Counted from the stretch's first letter, positions 45,701-53,885 are shown. The stretch is DNA of 64,000 nt from an uncultured Arenicella sp. (GCA_938048185.1 CALIVT010000001.1:248001-312000), one strand, 5' to 3'. Made by a program: numbers and translations. Notes: generated by a model not told the origin, from the letters alone.

Positions 45701-45757
45701 GTTTGTCCGTTCCAATCCGGCAGGCGCAGGGACTCGCGCTTGCCGAGGTTTTAATCC

Positions 45758-45794
45758 AAGTCTACTCCAATCCACTAAAAGTCTACTCCAATCC
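45758..45794. repeat. Two-copy 16-bp direct repeat in an otherwise empty gap
   Basis: AAGTCTACTCCAATCC occurs at 45758-45773 and 45779-45794, a 21-bp period. The surrounding stretch 45701-45988 has no convincing gene. Confidence 0.6.
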
Positions 45795-45988
45795 CTAGCC
45801 GTGCCTGCTGCGCGGTCGCGGTCGCTTTACTGGTATCGCGGTCCTTGCGCGTCGCAATCGCCGATATAAATTCACAATAATTATTTTTATTTTTCTGTCG
45901 TCACCATTAGGCCTCTGTCGTCTGACTAAGAAATGGTCACCAATAATATGGGTCAAACCCGGCTAACCCTAGCGATGAGGAGTCAGAA

Positions 45989-46189
45989 ATGTACTGCCAC
46001 GACAACGTAGTAACACACAAAGATATTCAACCGACTGTTGGTAGTGTCAATAACAGTTATGACGATGTTAATAATATAGAAGTCTATGAGTACACAGATG
46101 TATTTGACGATGACGAGTTGTTCGACGATTTTGATTTTGAAACGTCGGATTTCATTCAACGCATGGATGCGTTGAGCATGGAGGCCTAA
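45989..46189 (+). CDS. Small, highly acidic protein (66 aa), unknown function
   Basis: A 66-residue ORF with a good ribosome site (GAGGAG, 10-15 bases before the ATG). About 27% of residues are Asp or Glu (13 D, 5 E) against one Lys and one Arg. The acid cluster lies at about 34-52 (EYTDVFDDDELFDDFDFE). No signal peptide or domain is seen. It is followed by two hairpins, one a textbook terminator, so it forms its own short transcript directly before the injection-system operon. It could be a DNA-mimic type inhibitor, a chaperone-like or cargo-related peptide, or a regulatory leader; none is shown. Confidence 0.55.
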   Translation: MYCHDNVVTHKDIQPTVGSVNNSYDDVNNIEVYEYTDVFDDDELFDDFDFETSDFIQRMDALSMEA

Positions 46190-46205
46190 AGTGGGTGAGG
46201 TAGTT

Positions 46206-46234
46206 GAACGGCCTGCCTGGGGCGCAGGCCGTTC
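46206..46234 (+). terminator. Perfect 11-bp stem hairpin after the acidic peptide gene
   Basis: GAACGGCCTGC (46206-46216) pairs with GCAGGCCGTTC (46224-46234) around a 7-base loop. It ends in TTCTTC, a weak T tract, and starts 17 bp after the stop. Confidence 0.7.
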
Positions 46235-46290
46235 TTCTGCAAATTAGGCATCAAACCTTCTCTCTGAGCCTGCCTATACGGCTCATTTTC

Positions 46291-46320
46291 AACGCCAACT
46301 TGTTTGGCGTTTCTTTTTTT
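46291..46320 (+). terminator. Rho-independent terminator before the eCIS operon
   Basis: AACGCCAA (46291-46298) and TTGGCGTT (46304-46311) form a stem with a 5-base loop followed by TTCTTTTTTT. It insulates the eCIS operon from upstream transcription. Within the 596-bp gap 46190-46785 there are two hairpins and a possible promoter; no gene is evident. Confidence 0.88.
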
Positions 46321-46666
46321 CTCATTCTAGAAAATTGTTGTCGTACTTTTTTGGATTGCGTCGTCTACCAAATCACACGCGCATTTTTCGATTTGTCGGT
46401 GGCGGTTTTTTAGGCCACCTACGATAAAAGAACGGCTTGTGATTTCGGCGTAGGAAGATCAAACGACGCTCGAAAATCAATATTTATTCGGGTTTTATAT
46501 AATTTTTTAAATTTAATTAGGAGTTTTTTCCTTCTTACTAAATCGCTTAAATAAGCATCGTTAACACCTTGTTTCTAAAATACGACCATCATCGAATTCA
46601 GCAGGTAGGGGCAGTGCAGACGCGCAGAATGGTCGATTTTGTAAGCCGGGGAAACGCCCACTTTAA

Positions 46667-46695
46667 TTGACAGCTGACTAGCAAGGGTCTAGGCT
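46667..46695 (+). promoter_or_regulatory. Candidate promoter of the eCIS operon
   Basis: TTGACA (46667-46672, perfect -35) is followed after 17 bp by TAGGCT (46690-46695), a weak -10. It lies 91 bp before the first gene. The weak -10 suggests a need for activation or an alternative sigma factor. Confidence 0.35.
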
Positions 46696-46785
46696 AATTT
46701 TAGGTCACCGTCAGTTAATGGGGCATCGCTTTGGGATATAGAGTAGGAAACTGACGTATACGAAATAATTTTCGGGGATACTATT

Positions 46786-47352
46786 TTGGATCGTATTTTG
46801 GACTTTCTTGCAGCTGAGTTAAACGCCTATTTGCGGGCGCGCACTGGCCTATTGTCTGACAAAGTTAAGCCTAGCAGCATTGTCGACGAGGCGGGGAAGT
46901 ATGCCATGGACGACGATTCGATTGGCTTGGCCCTGATCAATGTTGAAGAAGATCGAGTCGTAAAAAATCAACTCAAGGATTATAAAATCAGAGAAGGTCG
47001 GCACATCGTAACGCAGCCAGAATTGAAGTTAAATTTGTTCGTTATGTGTGCAGCAAACTTTAAGAAGTACGACCAATCGTTGAAGTACCTCACCCATGTC
47101 CTCACCTTCTTTCAAGCGCGTCCTGTGTTTACCCCCGAAACGTACCCGGGTTTGGGTAGCGATATCACACGCCTAGTAATTGAACTGCAAAAGCTCAATT
47201 ACGATCAACTGAATCAAATATGGGCCTTTATCGGCGGCAAACAACTGCCTTCTGTGGTGTATCGCATTGGAATGGTCAGTTTGCAGGATGAATCGGAAAT
47301 CAATGTGCAGCCGCCCATTACGCGAATTTCTAAGGAGCTACACAGTGTTTAA
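46786..47352 (+). CDS. DUF4255 protein, eCIS tail terminator/cap (Pvc16-like)
   Basis: A 188-residue protein of the DUF4255 family, which caps the distal end of the tube and sheath in extracellular contractile injection systems (Pvc16/Afp16). The N-terminus DFLAAELNAYLRAR, the SIGLALINVEEDRVVKN stretch (about 45-61) and PELKLNLFVMCAANF (about 79-93) are typical. The start appears to be TTG at 46786, preceded by GGGGA; there is no closer ATG. It opens the operon here, whereas in Photorhabdus PVCs the equivalent gene is last. Confidence 0.85.
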   Translation: MDRILDFLAAELNAYLRARTGLLSDKVKPSSIVDEAGKYAMDDDSIGLALINVEEDRVVKNQLKDYKIREGRHIVTQPELKLNLFVMCAANFKKYDQSLKYLTHVLTFFQARPVFTPETYPGLGSDITRLVIELQKLNYDQLNQIWAFIGGKQLPSVVYRIGMVSLQDESEINVQPPITRISKELHSV

Positions 47353-47446
47353 AGTGGGGCATAGTAATGAGTTACGCCGGGCAAGGCCAAACTTATTAGG
47401 CTTGATCGGATTTGGGTCGGCCAGCAGGGTGGCGTTGCTGTTATGA
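47345..47446 (+). CDS. Possible 33-aa coupled ORF between the cap gene and the 344-aa gene
   Basis: A GTG start at 47345 has a strong ribosome site (AAGGAG at 47332-47337, 7 nt upstream). The ORF begins inside the last codons of the DUF4255 gene and ends TGA overlapping the next ATG as ATGA (47443-47446). The peptide is basic in its first half (FKVGHSNELRRARP) and hydrophobic in its second (NLLGLIGFGSASRVALLL). It may be a real micro-protein, or simply a translational-coupling relay that delivers ribosomes to the next gene, which has no good ribosome site of its own. Confidence 0.45.
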   Translation: MFKVGHSNELRRARPNLLGLIGFGSASRVALLL

Positions 47447-48477
47447 AAACCGAATATGCTCAAATACTAAGCCTTGAATTAGCGCATTCGTATTACGCGA
47501 GCGGTAGGTCAAACGATTTTGATTTTGTATTTACCGAGCAAACGCGACGCCTGTTTCAGCAAGGGCGGCTAGTGCCAAAGCTTACACGGAATGGGCTGTC
47601 GGTTTTCATCGAACTGCGAGACGACCAGCTAGCATTAGAGGTAGCGGGTAAAACGTTAGATATCGGTCTGGTGCTCAAGACCCCTAATTTTTATAACTTT
47701 ACAGATAAGCCGCTCAGTGGTGGCGTCACGAGATTCATTAACGCTGCTCAAACTCGCACCTTTGACCCGGCAACGACATGCCAAATTGTGGGGCAGCGAT
47801 TTACACATACGATTTCCAAAGCTAAACGCAATGTCGACGTCAGCATGGAAGTTGACGGAGTGATCGTTGATACTCGGCTTGTTAAATTAAGTCATGGTCT
47901 AGACCGCGTCAATTTTCTTAATAGACAAGTCGATGTACGTGATTTCGACGTAATCGAACAGTTTTCTGGCGAGCCTAGCCTTAGACACCATTACTTCCAG
48001 AACGCAGAGTTGGCTGCCTTGCCGATCGATACCTTAGTCAGCATTGAGCTGCACGAGACCTTCGTTGCCGACCCGCCCAGATTCAAGCTCGAGTTCAACG
48101 CAAAAAGCGAAACCCTCAGTTATTACATTGTTGCGCGTAACTACGGCTCCAATTTTAATGCATTGGCGGTAACCGGTATTGATAAGGCTGATCCTAGCGC
48201 GCCCGCAGCCATCGCCTTTAACAAAGTCACGGCCAGTAATTTTACAGCTCAACACCTTGCTAAAGAAGTGTTGGGCGTTGGCGGCCAGGCTAGCTCAAGC
48301 GACGCAGCAAAAGTCGTTCTATTTCAAAGTGCCTTACCGTTGTCTCGCCGCGAAAAAGCCAAGCGCGATATTCAGCTATCGATTCAAGGTGACGTACTGA
48401 TTCCGTCCTTGCCACTAACTGGGCCCGAGCGTTTAACGTCGGACTTTATCGTGCATTTATCAAAACCTAAAACTTAA
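47443..48477 (+). CDS. Unrecognised eCIS-associated protein (344 aa)
   Basis: A 344-residue, apparently cytoplasmic, beta-rich protein without signal peptide or membrane segment. The N-terminus reads LELAHSYYASGRSNDFDFVFTEQTRRLFQQG; a mid region has LSYYIVARNYGSNFNAL and an ALPLSRREK segment near the C-terminus. No catalytic motif is visible. I do not recognise the family. It is placed between the cap and sheath genes and starts with ATGA overlap from the short upstream ORF. A cap-adaptor, assembly or regulatory role in the particle is a reasonable guess from position only. Confidence 0.75.
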   Translation: MKTEYAQILSLELAHSYYASGRSNDFDFVFTEQTRRLFQQGRLVPKLTRNGLSVFIELRDDQLALEVAGKTLDIGLVLKTPNFYNFTDKPLSGGVTRFINAAQTRTFDPATTCQIVGQRFTHTISKAKRNVDVSMEVDGVIVDTRLVKLSHGLDRVNFLNRQVDVRDFDVIEQFSGEPSLRHHYFQNAELAALPIDTLVSIELHETFVADPPRFKLEFNAKSETLSYYIVARNYGSNFNALAVTGIDKADPSAPAAIAFNKVTASNFTAQHLAKEVLGVGGQASSSDAAKVVLFQSALPLSRREKAKRDIQLSIQGDVLIPSLPLTGPERLTSDFIVHLSKPKT

Positions 48478-48500
48478 CTCTAACTCAGGAGGCCTTAGCC

Positions 48501-49970
48501 ATGGCTTATAGAACCCCAGATGTATACGTAAAGGAGATATCGATATTTCCGCCTTCGGTAGCCGAGGTGCAGACTGCTGTGCCAGCATTTGTGGGCTACA
48601 CTGAAAAAGCAACGCGTTCCAAAGATGGTGATTTGAGCGGTAGGCCGACCAAAGTACGTTCAATGCAGGACTTCGAAACGTTGTTTGGTGGCCCACAAAA
48701 TGATTACGGCAGTACACAGCCAAATCAATTTCTGGCCAGCGTAGACGTCACAAAAGATGCCGCAGGATTAGTTACGAGTGTTGACGCGGTAGATATTCAA
48801 GAGCCTAAACTTACTTATTTGCTGCACTACGCGATGAATATGTTCTTCGCTAATGGCGGCGGGCAATGTTACATCGTCTCGGTCGGCGGTTATAAAAAAA
48901 CGTCGCCGAGTATTGACGTTGACGAAATAATGCTCGGCCTCAATAAATTAAAGGACGAAGATGAACCAACGCTCTTGGTGATTCCTGAAGCCGCGTCGCT
49001 CAGTGATTCTGACTATAAAACGGTAACTGAAGGCATGTTAGCGCAGTGTGCGAGCTTGCAAGACCGCTTCTCGGTTTTGGATTTGTTAGGTGGTGGTGAT
49101 GCAGCCGGTTTTGTTGATCATGATGATTCAGCCAGCAGTGTTAAGGACAACAATTCTCAGCAGCGCAATCGCGAGCAGCTTGGCAGTAAAAATCTGAGCT
49201 ATGGCTCGGTCTACTACCCGTTCATAAAAACTACCCAAAATTACTTTGTTGATGAAGCAGAAGACTTGGTGCAAGTAAAACTAGATGACGGCAGTGGTGC
49301 GCCAGACGCAGCGGTCGGGCTCGGCACAATGGCGGCGTCGAACACCCAAGTTTATAACGCGGTTAAAGCCGAAATCAAAAACCACTATGTGGTACTGCCT
49401 CCGTCGTCCGCCGTGGTGGGCGTCTACGCTGCTACGGATGAAAATCGTGGCGTCTGGAAAGCACCCGCAAATGTGGGCCTAAGTCGTGTGGTCGAGCCGT
49501 TGGTTAAAGTAGATAACGCGATTCAAGACGAACTGAATGTCGATTCAACTTCAGGAAAGTCCATTAACGCTATTCGCGCATTTGCAGGTAAGGGCACCTT
49601 GATCTGGGGCGCTCGCACACTGGCCGGTAACGATAACGAGTGGCGATACAACTCGGTGCGGCGACTCTTTATTACGCTTGAGGAGTCCATTAAGAAATCG
49701 ACCTATTGGGCGGTATTCGAACCCAATGATGCCAATACCTGGGTCAAGGTTCGCGGGATGATCGAAAACTACCTTACTCAAAAATGGCGCGAAGGCGCTC
49801 TCGCCGGGGCGGCGCCGAGCGATGCGTTCTACGTCCGTTGTGGCTTAGGCGAAACGATGTCGGCGCAAGATATTTTGGAAGGTCGTATGAATGTTGAAAT
49901 TGGTATTGCCGCTGTAAGACCGGCCGAATTCATCATTCTTAAGTTCTCACATTTATTGCAAACCTCGTAA
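48501..49970 (+). CDS. eCIS tail sheath protein (Pvc2-4-like)
   Basis: A 489-residue contractile sheath subunit. The N-terminus YRTPDVYVKEISIFPPSVAEVQTAVPAFVGYTEKA is the classic sheath handshake arm and domain I start. The conserved C-terminal domain has FEPNDANTWVKVRGMIENYLTQKWREGALAGAAPSDAFYVRCG and then VEIGIAAVRPAEFIILKF. A strong ribosome site (AGGAGG) precedes it, fitting high demand. Only one sheath gene is seen, unlike the three in PVC and Afp, so the whole sheath is likely homopolymeric, including the baseplate-proximal rings. Confidence 0.95.
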   Translation: MAYRTPDVYVKEISIFPPSVAEVQTAVPAFVGYTEKATRSKDGDLSGRPTKVRSMQDFETLFGGPQNDYGSTQPNQFLASVDVTKDAAGLVTSVDAVDIQEPKLTYLLHYAMNMFFANGGGQCYIVSVGGYKKTSPSIDVDEIMLGLNKLKDEDEPTLLVIPEAASLSDSDYKTVTEGMLAQCASLQDRFSVLDLLGGGDAAGFVDHDDSASSVKDNNSQQRNREQLGSKNLSYGSVYYPFIKTTQNYFVDEAEDLVQVKLDDGSGAPDAAVGLGTMAASNTQVYNAVKAEIKNHYVVLPPSSAVVGVYAATDENRGVWKAPANVGLSRVVEPLVKVDNAIQDELNVDSTSGKSINAIRAFAGKGTLIWGARTLAGNDNEWRYNSVRRLFITLEESIKKSTYWAVFEPNDANTWVKVRGMIENYLTQKWREGALAGAAPSDAFYVRCGLGETMSAQDILEGRMNVEIGIAAVRPAEFIILKFSHLLQTS

Positions 49971-50055
49971 CTAATCAACACTTGCTAACACTCAGAGTTC
50001 AGTTGTCTTGCTTTACTAAGCTCTGCTTAAAGATCGAATCGATAGGAGATTAACC

Positions 50056-50490
50056 ATGCCAGAACAATACCCATTACCCGCGTTTCATTTTACCGTCGAA
50101 TGGGGCGGCGAACGGGCGGGCTTTACCGAGATAAGTGGCCTCAATCAAGAGTTACAGGTCATTGAGTACCGTGAGGGCTCATCGCCTGAATACGCAGCGA
50201 TAAAAATGCCAGGCATGCCTAAGCTTTCTGACATTACCTGTAAGCGCGGCATCGTTGCCAGCGACAATGAATTTTTTGATTGGCTGAGCACCGTCAGAAT
50301 GAACAAAATTGATCGGCGTGATTTGGTGATTAGTTTACTTGACGAAGAGCACCAACCTGTCATGGTCTGGAAAGTTCAGTCAGCGTTCCCTATTAAGATC
50401 GAAGGGCCTGCGCTTAAATCAACCGGTAACGAGGCTGCGATCGAGGGAATTACCCTGGCGCATGCTGGCGTTCAGGTGCAGAACGATTAA
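50056..50490 (+). CDS. eCIS inner tube protein 1 (Pvc1/gp19-like)
   Basis: A 144-residue tail-tube protein of the T4 gp19/Hcp-like fold. It begins YPLPAFHFTVEWGGERAGFTEISGLNQELQVIEYREG, the family signature (F.F.V...G...F.E.SGL). KLSDITCKRG and a DLVISLLDEEHQPVMVWKVQSAFPIKIEGPAL segment follow, the latter matching the long beta-hairpin of ring packing. The ribosome site is strong (AGGAG). It is the best candidate for the main tube subunit, being the copy next to the sheath. Confidence 0.93.
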   Translation: MPEQYPLPAFHFTVEWGGERAGFTEISGLNQELQVIEYREGSSPEYAAIKMPGMPKLSDITCKRGIVASDNEFFDWLSTVRMNKIDRRDLVISLLDEEHQPVMVWKVQSAFPIKIEGPALKSTGNEAAIEGITLAHAGVQVQND

Positions 50491-50559
50491 GCATTGCTAA
50501 CATTCGTTTGGGCAGCCCAATGACTGCTCGAGTGACAGTGCATGCGCGTTTGAACAACG

Positions 50560-51000
50560 ATGGCAATTGAATTCCCTCCGGTCGGCTTTCATTTCAAAGT
50601 AGAAATACTTGGATTGGATTTAACTGATAACGATATCCGCTTTTCGGACGTCGGTGGCTTGACCATGGAAATGGCCACCGAAGAAAAGCCCGAAGGTGGC
50701 CAAAACCGCTACGTTCAGAAGTTTCCAGTGCGGGCCAAATATCCAGAGCTTACCCTAAAACGCGGTTTGTTGAACGACACCTCGATATTTCCGTGGGTAC
50801 GAGATTGTGTCGAGAACTTTGAAATATCGCCCAGAAACATCGACGTTATCTTACTCAATGAAAGTCACGAACCGTTGCGGACTTGGCACTTGAGTAACGC
50901 GTATCCGACTAAGTGGGCGGTGAGTGATTTTTCCGCCAAAAGTAATGCGATCGTGGTCGAAAGCATGCAGCTCTACTACCAATATTTCACCGTCGAATAA
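50560..51000 (+). CDS. eCIS inner tube protein 2 (Pvc5-like tube initiator)
   Basis: A 146-residue second tube paralogue: PPVGFHFKVEILGLDLTDNDIRFSDVGGLTMEMATEE, then KYPELTLKRGLL and DVILLNESHEPLRTWHLSNAYPTKWAVSDFSAKSN. In PVC-type systems a second tube protein (Pvc5) forms the first ring on the baseplate hub, and the SNAYPTKW-A-SDF segment is typical of it. The ribosome site is weak compared with tube protein 1, in keeping with low copy number. Only 69 bp separate the two. Confidence 0.88.
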   Translation: MAIEFPPVGFHFKVEILGLDLTDNDIRFSDVGGLTMEMATEEKPEGGQNRYVQKFPVRAKYPELTLKRGLLNDTSIFPWVRDCVENFEISPRNIDVILLNESHEPLRTWHLSNAYPTKWAVSDFSAKSNAIVVESMQLYYQYFTVE

Positions 51001-51016
51001 GACCGAGGATCACACT

Positions 51017-51178
51017 ATGCCCGTTGTAATAGACCAAGTCGTTATCTCCGTTGAAGTGAGTAATCAAGCTGCGGGCGGCGCCAAACAAGCGCCACCCGCA
51101 ATCGAAGAGAAGCAAATTATTGTGGCCGAATGCGTCGAACGTGTCTTAGAAATTATCGAAGATGAGAGGGAGCGTTAA
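51017..51178 (+). CDS. DUF5908 small protein (Pvc6-like)
   Basis: A 53-residue protein, too small for most ORF callers. The start is ATG at 51017. It reads MPVVIDQVVISVEVSN at the N-terminus, as DUF5908 proteins do, followed by a low-complexity Ala/Pro linker and an amphipathic acidic C-terminal helix (VAECVERVLEIIEDERER). It lies between tube 2 and the Pvc7-like gene, exactly the PVC order. Its role in the particle or its assembly is not known. Confidence 0.78.
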   Translation: MPVVIDQVVISVEVSNQAAGGAKQAPPAIEEKQIIVAECVERVLEIIEDERER

Positions 51179-51182
51179 AACC

Positions 51183-51851
51183 ATGAATGATTCTGGCGAA
51201 TTAGAAAAATTGGTGATTAAGGCCTTTGATCAAGCGGATTACTCGGGTGAGGCCATTGCTGAGTTCAAGGCATTTATGAACCCGAATGAAATCACTATGG
51301 CCTATGAAATGGAATACGATAGCGCTCAGGGTTCAGGCACCACCGGCAGCCGCATGGAGTTCAAGAAAGTGAAGCCTGGAGACTTAACGCTGGAGTTTTA
51401 TCTCGACGGATCTGGCGCAAGTGGTGAATTGATCGATGTGCAAGAGCAGGTCGGCGTATTCCAATCGGTAACCGGTTATAACGGCGATATTCATCGACCC
51501 AACTATTTGAAGGTAGCCTGGGGCAGTCTGCCGGTTAAGCGCTGCGTGCTTAAATCGGCATCCGTGGCATACAAGCTGTTTAGGCCCAGTGGTATGCCTT
51601 TGCGTGCGGTTATTTCGGCTAATTTCACCGACAACTCAGACGATGAAACACGCGTTGCGCTTGCGCAAGACCAATCTCCGGATCTGACGCATCTGCGGAT
51701 AGTGAAGGCCGGTGACACCTTGCCGTTAATGTGCCAACGAATCTACGGCAGTCCAAAACATTACTTGAGTGTTGCTCGAGCCAACGGTCTAGATAGCTTT
51801 CGTAACCTCAGTGCCGGGCAACAAATACACTTTCCGCCGATTGAAAAATGA
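51183..51851 (+). CDS. eCIS tube-hub connector with LysM domain (Pvc7-like)
   Basis: A 222-residue protein; ATG at 51183 is chosen over an in-frame start inside the preceding gene and has GAGGGAG upstream. The CIS tube-like domain (about 5-160) has FKAFMNPNEITMAYEMEYDSAQG and GDLTLEFYLDGSG. A C-terminal LysM domain (about 172-221) has VKAGDTLPLMCQRIYGSPKHYLSVARANGLD. In PVC/Afp the equivalent protein sits between tube and spike, and the LysM grips the structure like T4 gp53. The stop overlaps the spike gene by 4 bp. Confidence 0.9.
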   Translation: MNDSGELEKLVIKAFDQADYSGEAIAEFKAFMNPNEITMAYEMEYDSAQGSGTTGSRMEFKKVKPGDLTLEFYLDGSGASGELIDVQEQVGVFQSVTGYNGDIHRPNYLKVAWGSLPVKRCVLKSASVAYKLFRPSGMPLRAVISANFTDNSDDETRVALAQDQSPDLTHLRIVKAGDTLPLMCQRIYGSPKHYLSVARANGLDSFRNLSAGQQIHFPPIEK

Positions 51852-53590
51852 CCGCTGATCGAACCATCCCCGTCGCCGCTGAGCAACGTGAATTTATTAT
51901 TAAAGTAAACGGTGAGCTATTGTCGCGCCAAGCGCATCTGATCGCGGTGGTTGTCACGCATTCGGCCAACAAACTGTCGCGCGCTAAGTTGGTATATCAG
52001 GACGGTGCGGCCGCCAGTTCTGATTTTCCGTTATCGAACAGTGATTCCTTTTTACCGGGAAATAGCGTCGAAATTTTAGCCGGAGCCGCGGGTGAAGAAG
52101 AGTCGCTATTCACCGGTGTGGTGATTAAGCATAGCTTAAAAATTCGAGAGCACGTAGCTCCTCAATTAGTTATCGATTGTCGTCACAAGGCGGTGAGTAT
52201 GACCGCCACCGCCAAGTTCAAATACTTTCTCGAACAAACTGACAGCGATGCCATCCGTCGCATAGCCGACGACTATGACATAACGGGTGACATTGAAAGC
52301 AGTGATTTAACACATAAGCAGCTATTGCAATATGGTGTTTCGGATTGGGATTTTTGCTTACTTCGGGCAGCGGTAAACGGCCAATTAGTGTTTTGTGAGG
52401 CCGATAAAATCACCACCAAAAAACCTGAGGTGAGTGCCGGCGAAGAGCTGGTACTGCAATTTGGCTCATCGATTTTAGAGTTGGACGCTGAACTTGATGC
52501 GCGTCATCAACATAACAGCATAAAGGCGTTGCGCTGGGACGCCGCGACGCAAGAAGTTGTTGAACTTGATGCTACTGATCCAGGTATGAGTTCGCCAGGC
52601 AATGTCGCCGCCGCTGATTTGGCAAACGCGATTTACGATAAAGCGACTGTTGTTGCGTTGGACGCTGGTGATGACAGCGAGTCGCAAGTGTATATCGACA
52701 ATCTCTGGGCAATTTCACAGCTGAACCAAGTTGGCGCGCGCGTTAAGTGTGAGGGCATGACGGCTGTTAAGCCCGGCATGGTCGTCACCTTAGACGGGGT
52801 TGGCGAACGTTTTTCTGGTAACGCCTATGTAACCGGTGTTCGTCATGATTTTGATCTTGTAAAAGGCTGGAAAACATCGATTCAAATTGGCGGCGTCAAG
52901 CAGGTTTACGAGCAAACCTTATTGGGTTTGGGGCAGAGCACCAGTGCTCAGCCAAACGCGGTCGGCGGTTTAACGGCCGGTGTGGTGCTGAGCAACGAAG
53001 ACCCGTCAGGAGAGTTTCGTATAAAAATTTCTTTGCCGATGTTGGGCTTAGGAGAGGAAGGTATTTGGGCTAGGCTCAGCAGTCTAGATGCAGGCGAGAG
53101 ACGCGGCATGGTGTTCCGTCCGGAAATTGGCGACGAAGTCGTCGTTGGATTTTTCGATGATGATCCTCGAGCGCCAGTGATCTTAGGCATGATGCACTCA
53201 AGCGCCAAGCCCGCGCCATTGGAAGGAGCAGACGACAATCATGAAAAGGTATTTCTCTCGCGCTCCGAAATGAAGATGTCATTTGACGACGATCAAATTA
53301 TTTTGAGTTTTGAGACACCTGCTGGCAATCGCATCGTGCTCGACGAAGCGCAGGGCGGAATTTTTATAAGTGATCAAAATAGTAACGTTCTAGCGATGAG
53401 CAGCGATGGCATTTCAATCGAAAGCGCAGGCGAAATACGTTTGTCGGCTGGCAGTAAAATTACCACCAAATCTGAATTAGAGACTCAGTGTGAAGCGGGC
53501 ACACAATTAACCCTAGAAGGCACGGCCGGCGTTGGTGTATCGAGTAGTGCGATCACCGAGATAAAGGGCAGCATGGTGCAAATTAACTAA
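51848..53590 (+). CDS. eCIS spike protein, VgrG/gp27-gp5-like (Pvc8-like)
   Basis: A 580-residue trimeric spike. The N-terminal gp27-like hub (about 10-350) includes FIIKVNGELLSRQAHLIAVVVTHSANKLSRAKLVY and DWDFCLLRAAVNGQLVFCEADK. The OB-fold (about 375-450) has the typical RIKISLPMLGLGEEGIWARLSSLDAG, RPEIGDEVVVGFFDDDPRAPVILGMMHS. The C-terminal part (about 465-580) is a repetitive triple-stranded beta-helix that ends without any catalytic extension. ATGA overlap couples it to the LysM gene, and a PAAR tip gene follows. Confidence 0.93.
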   Translation: MTADRTIPVAAEQREFIIKVNGELLSRQAHLIAVVVTHSANKLSRAKLVYQDGAAASSDFPLSNSDSFLPGNSVEILAGAAGEEESLFTGVVIKHSLKIREHVAPQLVIDCRHKAVSMTATAKFKYFLEQTDSDAIRRIADDYDITGDIESSDLTHKQLLQYGVSDWDFCLLRAAVNGQLVFCEADKITTKKPEVSAGEELVLQFGSSILELDAELDARHQHNSIKALRWDAATQEVVELDATDPGMSSPGNVAAADLANAIYDKATVVALDAGDDSESQVYIDNLWAISQLNQVGARVKCEGMTAVKPGMVVTLDGVGERFSGNAYVTGVRHDFDLVKGWKTSIQIGGVKQVYEQTLLGLGQSTSAQPNAVGGLTAGVVLSNEDPSGEFRIKISLPMLGLGEEGIWARLSSLDAGERRGMVFRPEIGDEVVVGFFDDDPRAPVILGMMHSSAKPAPLEGADDNHEKVFLSRSEMKMSFDDDQIILSFETPAGNRIVLDEAQGGIFISDQNSNVLAMSSDGISIESAGEIRLSAGSKITTKSELETQCEAGTQLTLEGTAGVGVSSSAITEIKGSMVQIN

Positions 53591-53602
53591 AGGCAAGTAA
53601 TT

Positions 53603-53881
53603 ATGGCAGCGATTGTAAGAGTAGGAGACACAACCAATCATGGTGGTACGGTAGTCGGCCCCGGCGCCGCCACCGTTTTGGTGGGCGGCATGCCTGTGGC
53701 GGTTCTCGGAGATATGCATGTTTGTTCTTTACCGCCAAACACCCATCAGCCGACCGCCAGTCCGTTTATTGCGAGCAACGCGACCGTATTGATCGCAGGT
53801 CGCCCCGTCGTGACTACTAGCGATTCTTGTGCTTGCGGCGCTATGGCCGTCGTCGGCGCACCAACGGTACAAGTTGGGTAA
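53603..53881 (+). CDS. PAAR-domain spike tip protein (Pvc10 position)
   Basis: A 92-residue PAAR-repeat protein that sharpens the spike. It shows RVGDTTNHGGTVVGPGAATVLVGGMPVAVLGDMHVCSLPP and the later ATVLIAGRPVVTTSDSCACGAMAVVGAPTV repeat. H12, H39, H48 and a Cys are candidate zinc ligands at the tip. No fused effector domain follows. It sits directly after the spike gene and before gp25, the reverse of the PVC order for these two. Confidence 0.92.
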   Translation: MAAIVRVGDTTNHGGTVVGPGAATVLVGGMPVAVLGDMHVCSLPPNTHQPTASPFIASNATVLIAGRPVVTTSDSCACGAMAVVGAPTVQVG

Positions 53882-53885
53882 GAAT

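Noticed and set aside
46204-46413. A 69-aa ORF after the acidic peptide
   Set aside because: It runs through two hairpins, one a clear terminator, and lacks a ribosome site.
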